A DNA stretch of 14,678 bases, from assembly GCA_003566215.1 (NCBI GenBank), contig PXEJ01000254.1:1-14678 (forward strand), read 5' to 3'. The stretch comes from Cyanobacteria bacterium T3Sed10_376R1m (lineage in GTDB: Bacteria; Cyanobacteriota; Cyanobacteriia; Cyanobacteriales; Cyanobacteriaceae). Below, one piece after another: positions 14,489 through 14,678 of this stretch (position 1 is the first letter of the stretch; every line of letters begins with the position of its first letter). The translations under genes and the position numbers were made by a program. The notes under the pieces are model-generated. The model did not search any database. It was not told where the DNA came from and worked only from the letters and a program-made list of their open reading frames with translations.

Positions 14489-14678
14489 ATGACTACTTAT
14501 TATTATCTTGTGGCTAGTGAAAAATTTATGACTAGCGAAAATGAAAATCTGCACGAAGTTTTAGAAGAAAGAGAAAGATTTTATCAAGACCATAACAAAG
14601 AGGTTGATTTTTGGTTTATTAAAGAACCAGCATTTTTAGATGCTCCTGAATTAGCTAATGTCAAGGCAAAATGTCCTC
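14489..14678 (+). CDS. ycf54: Ycf54/DUF2488 family protein, 3' end missing
   Basis: The frame starts at ATG 14489 and runs off the window edge with 63 full codons readable. It begins MTTYYYLVASEKFM, followed by HEVLEERERFYQDHNKEVDFW, then FIKEPAFLDAPELANVKAKCP. This closely matches my memory of cyanobacterial and plastid Ycf54, a protein of roughly 100 residues, so about 60% is present. Ycf54 is a soluble accessory factor of the aerobic Mg-protoporphyrin IX monomethyl ester cyclase, with AcsF (CycI), which forms the fifth ring of chlorophyll. Its loss reduces chlorophyll and cyclase abundance in Synechocystis. The gene has its own candidate extended -10 promoter and is 103 bp downstream of the DUF1350 gene. 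The main evidence is the near-continuous match to the family N-terminus. Confidence 0.9.
   Translation, partial: MTTYYYLVASEKFMTSENENLHEVLEERERFYQDHNKEVDFWFIKEPAFLDAPELANVKAKCP

Noticed and set aside
1..14678. CRISPR array, tRNA, rRNA, toxin-antitoxin, transposase or phage genes
   Set aside because: No regular spaced repeats, cloverleaf, rRNA-like sequence or matching protein motifs were seen on either strand.

Overview
The window is AT-rich and looks like the chromosome of a cyanobacterium, probably unicellular and low-GC (Cyanobacterium/Geminocystis-like; the genus is inference). Three things support this: six perfect copies of the cyanobacterial HIP1 octamer GCGATCGC, all inside genes; a Ycf54/DUF2488 gene and a DUF1350 gene, both typical of oxygenic phototrophs; and two signalling proteins with cyanobacterial architectures. 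I see no tRNA, rRNA, CRISPR array, transposase or integrase gene.

Layout. 1-920 (+) is the 3' part of a receiver/histidine-kinase gene. 933-5143 (-) holds three co-directional genes, read mscS-like channel -> ddl (D-Ala-D-Ala ligase) -> Rieske oxygenase. A 404-bp divergent gap separates them from a response regulator with a degenerate GGDEF domain and an intact EAL domain (5548-7317, +). This gene converges with a TrpD2/YbiB-like gene (7350-8408, -), and a strong two-way hairpin terminator lies between them. Upstream of trpD2 is a HEAT-repeat gene (8464-9588, -), preceded by a 68-residue unknown (9769-9975, -).

The most distinctive part is 10335-12389 (+): arsM, an arsenite methyltransferase of the arsenosugar type, followed by arsS, a radical SAM enzyme. 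Together they are expected to methylate arsenite and add a deoxyadenosyl group, the entry into arsenosugar synthesis. The gap upstream of arsM contains a 124-bp stretch with MITE-like imperfect terminal inverted repeats. A GT2 glycosyltransferase of LPS-core type (12479-13312, -) converges on arsS.

The right end holds a DUF1350 alpha/beta-hydrolase-like gene (13567-14385, +) interrupted by one in-frame TAA at 14170-14172, with the same frame continuing as conserved DUF1350 sequence. The last gene is the 5' part of ycf54 (from 14489, +), which supports the Mg-protoporphyrin monomethyl ester cyclase of chlorophyll synthesis.

The families are all recognisable and no wholly new system is evident. 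The items best worth a second look are the single-stop DUF1350 gene, the MITE-like remnant before arsM, the 68-aa unknown, and the channel/ddl/Rieske gene order.
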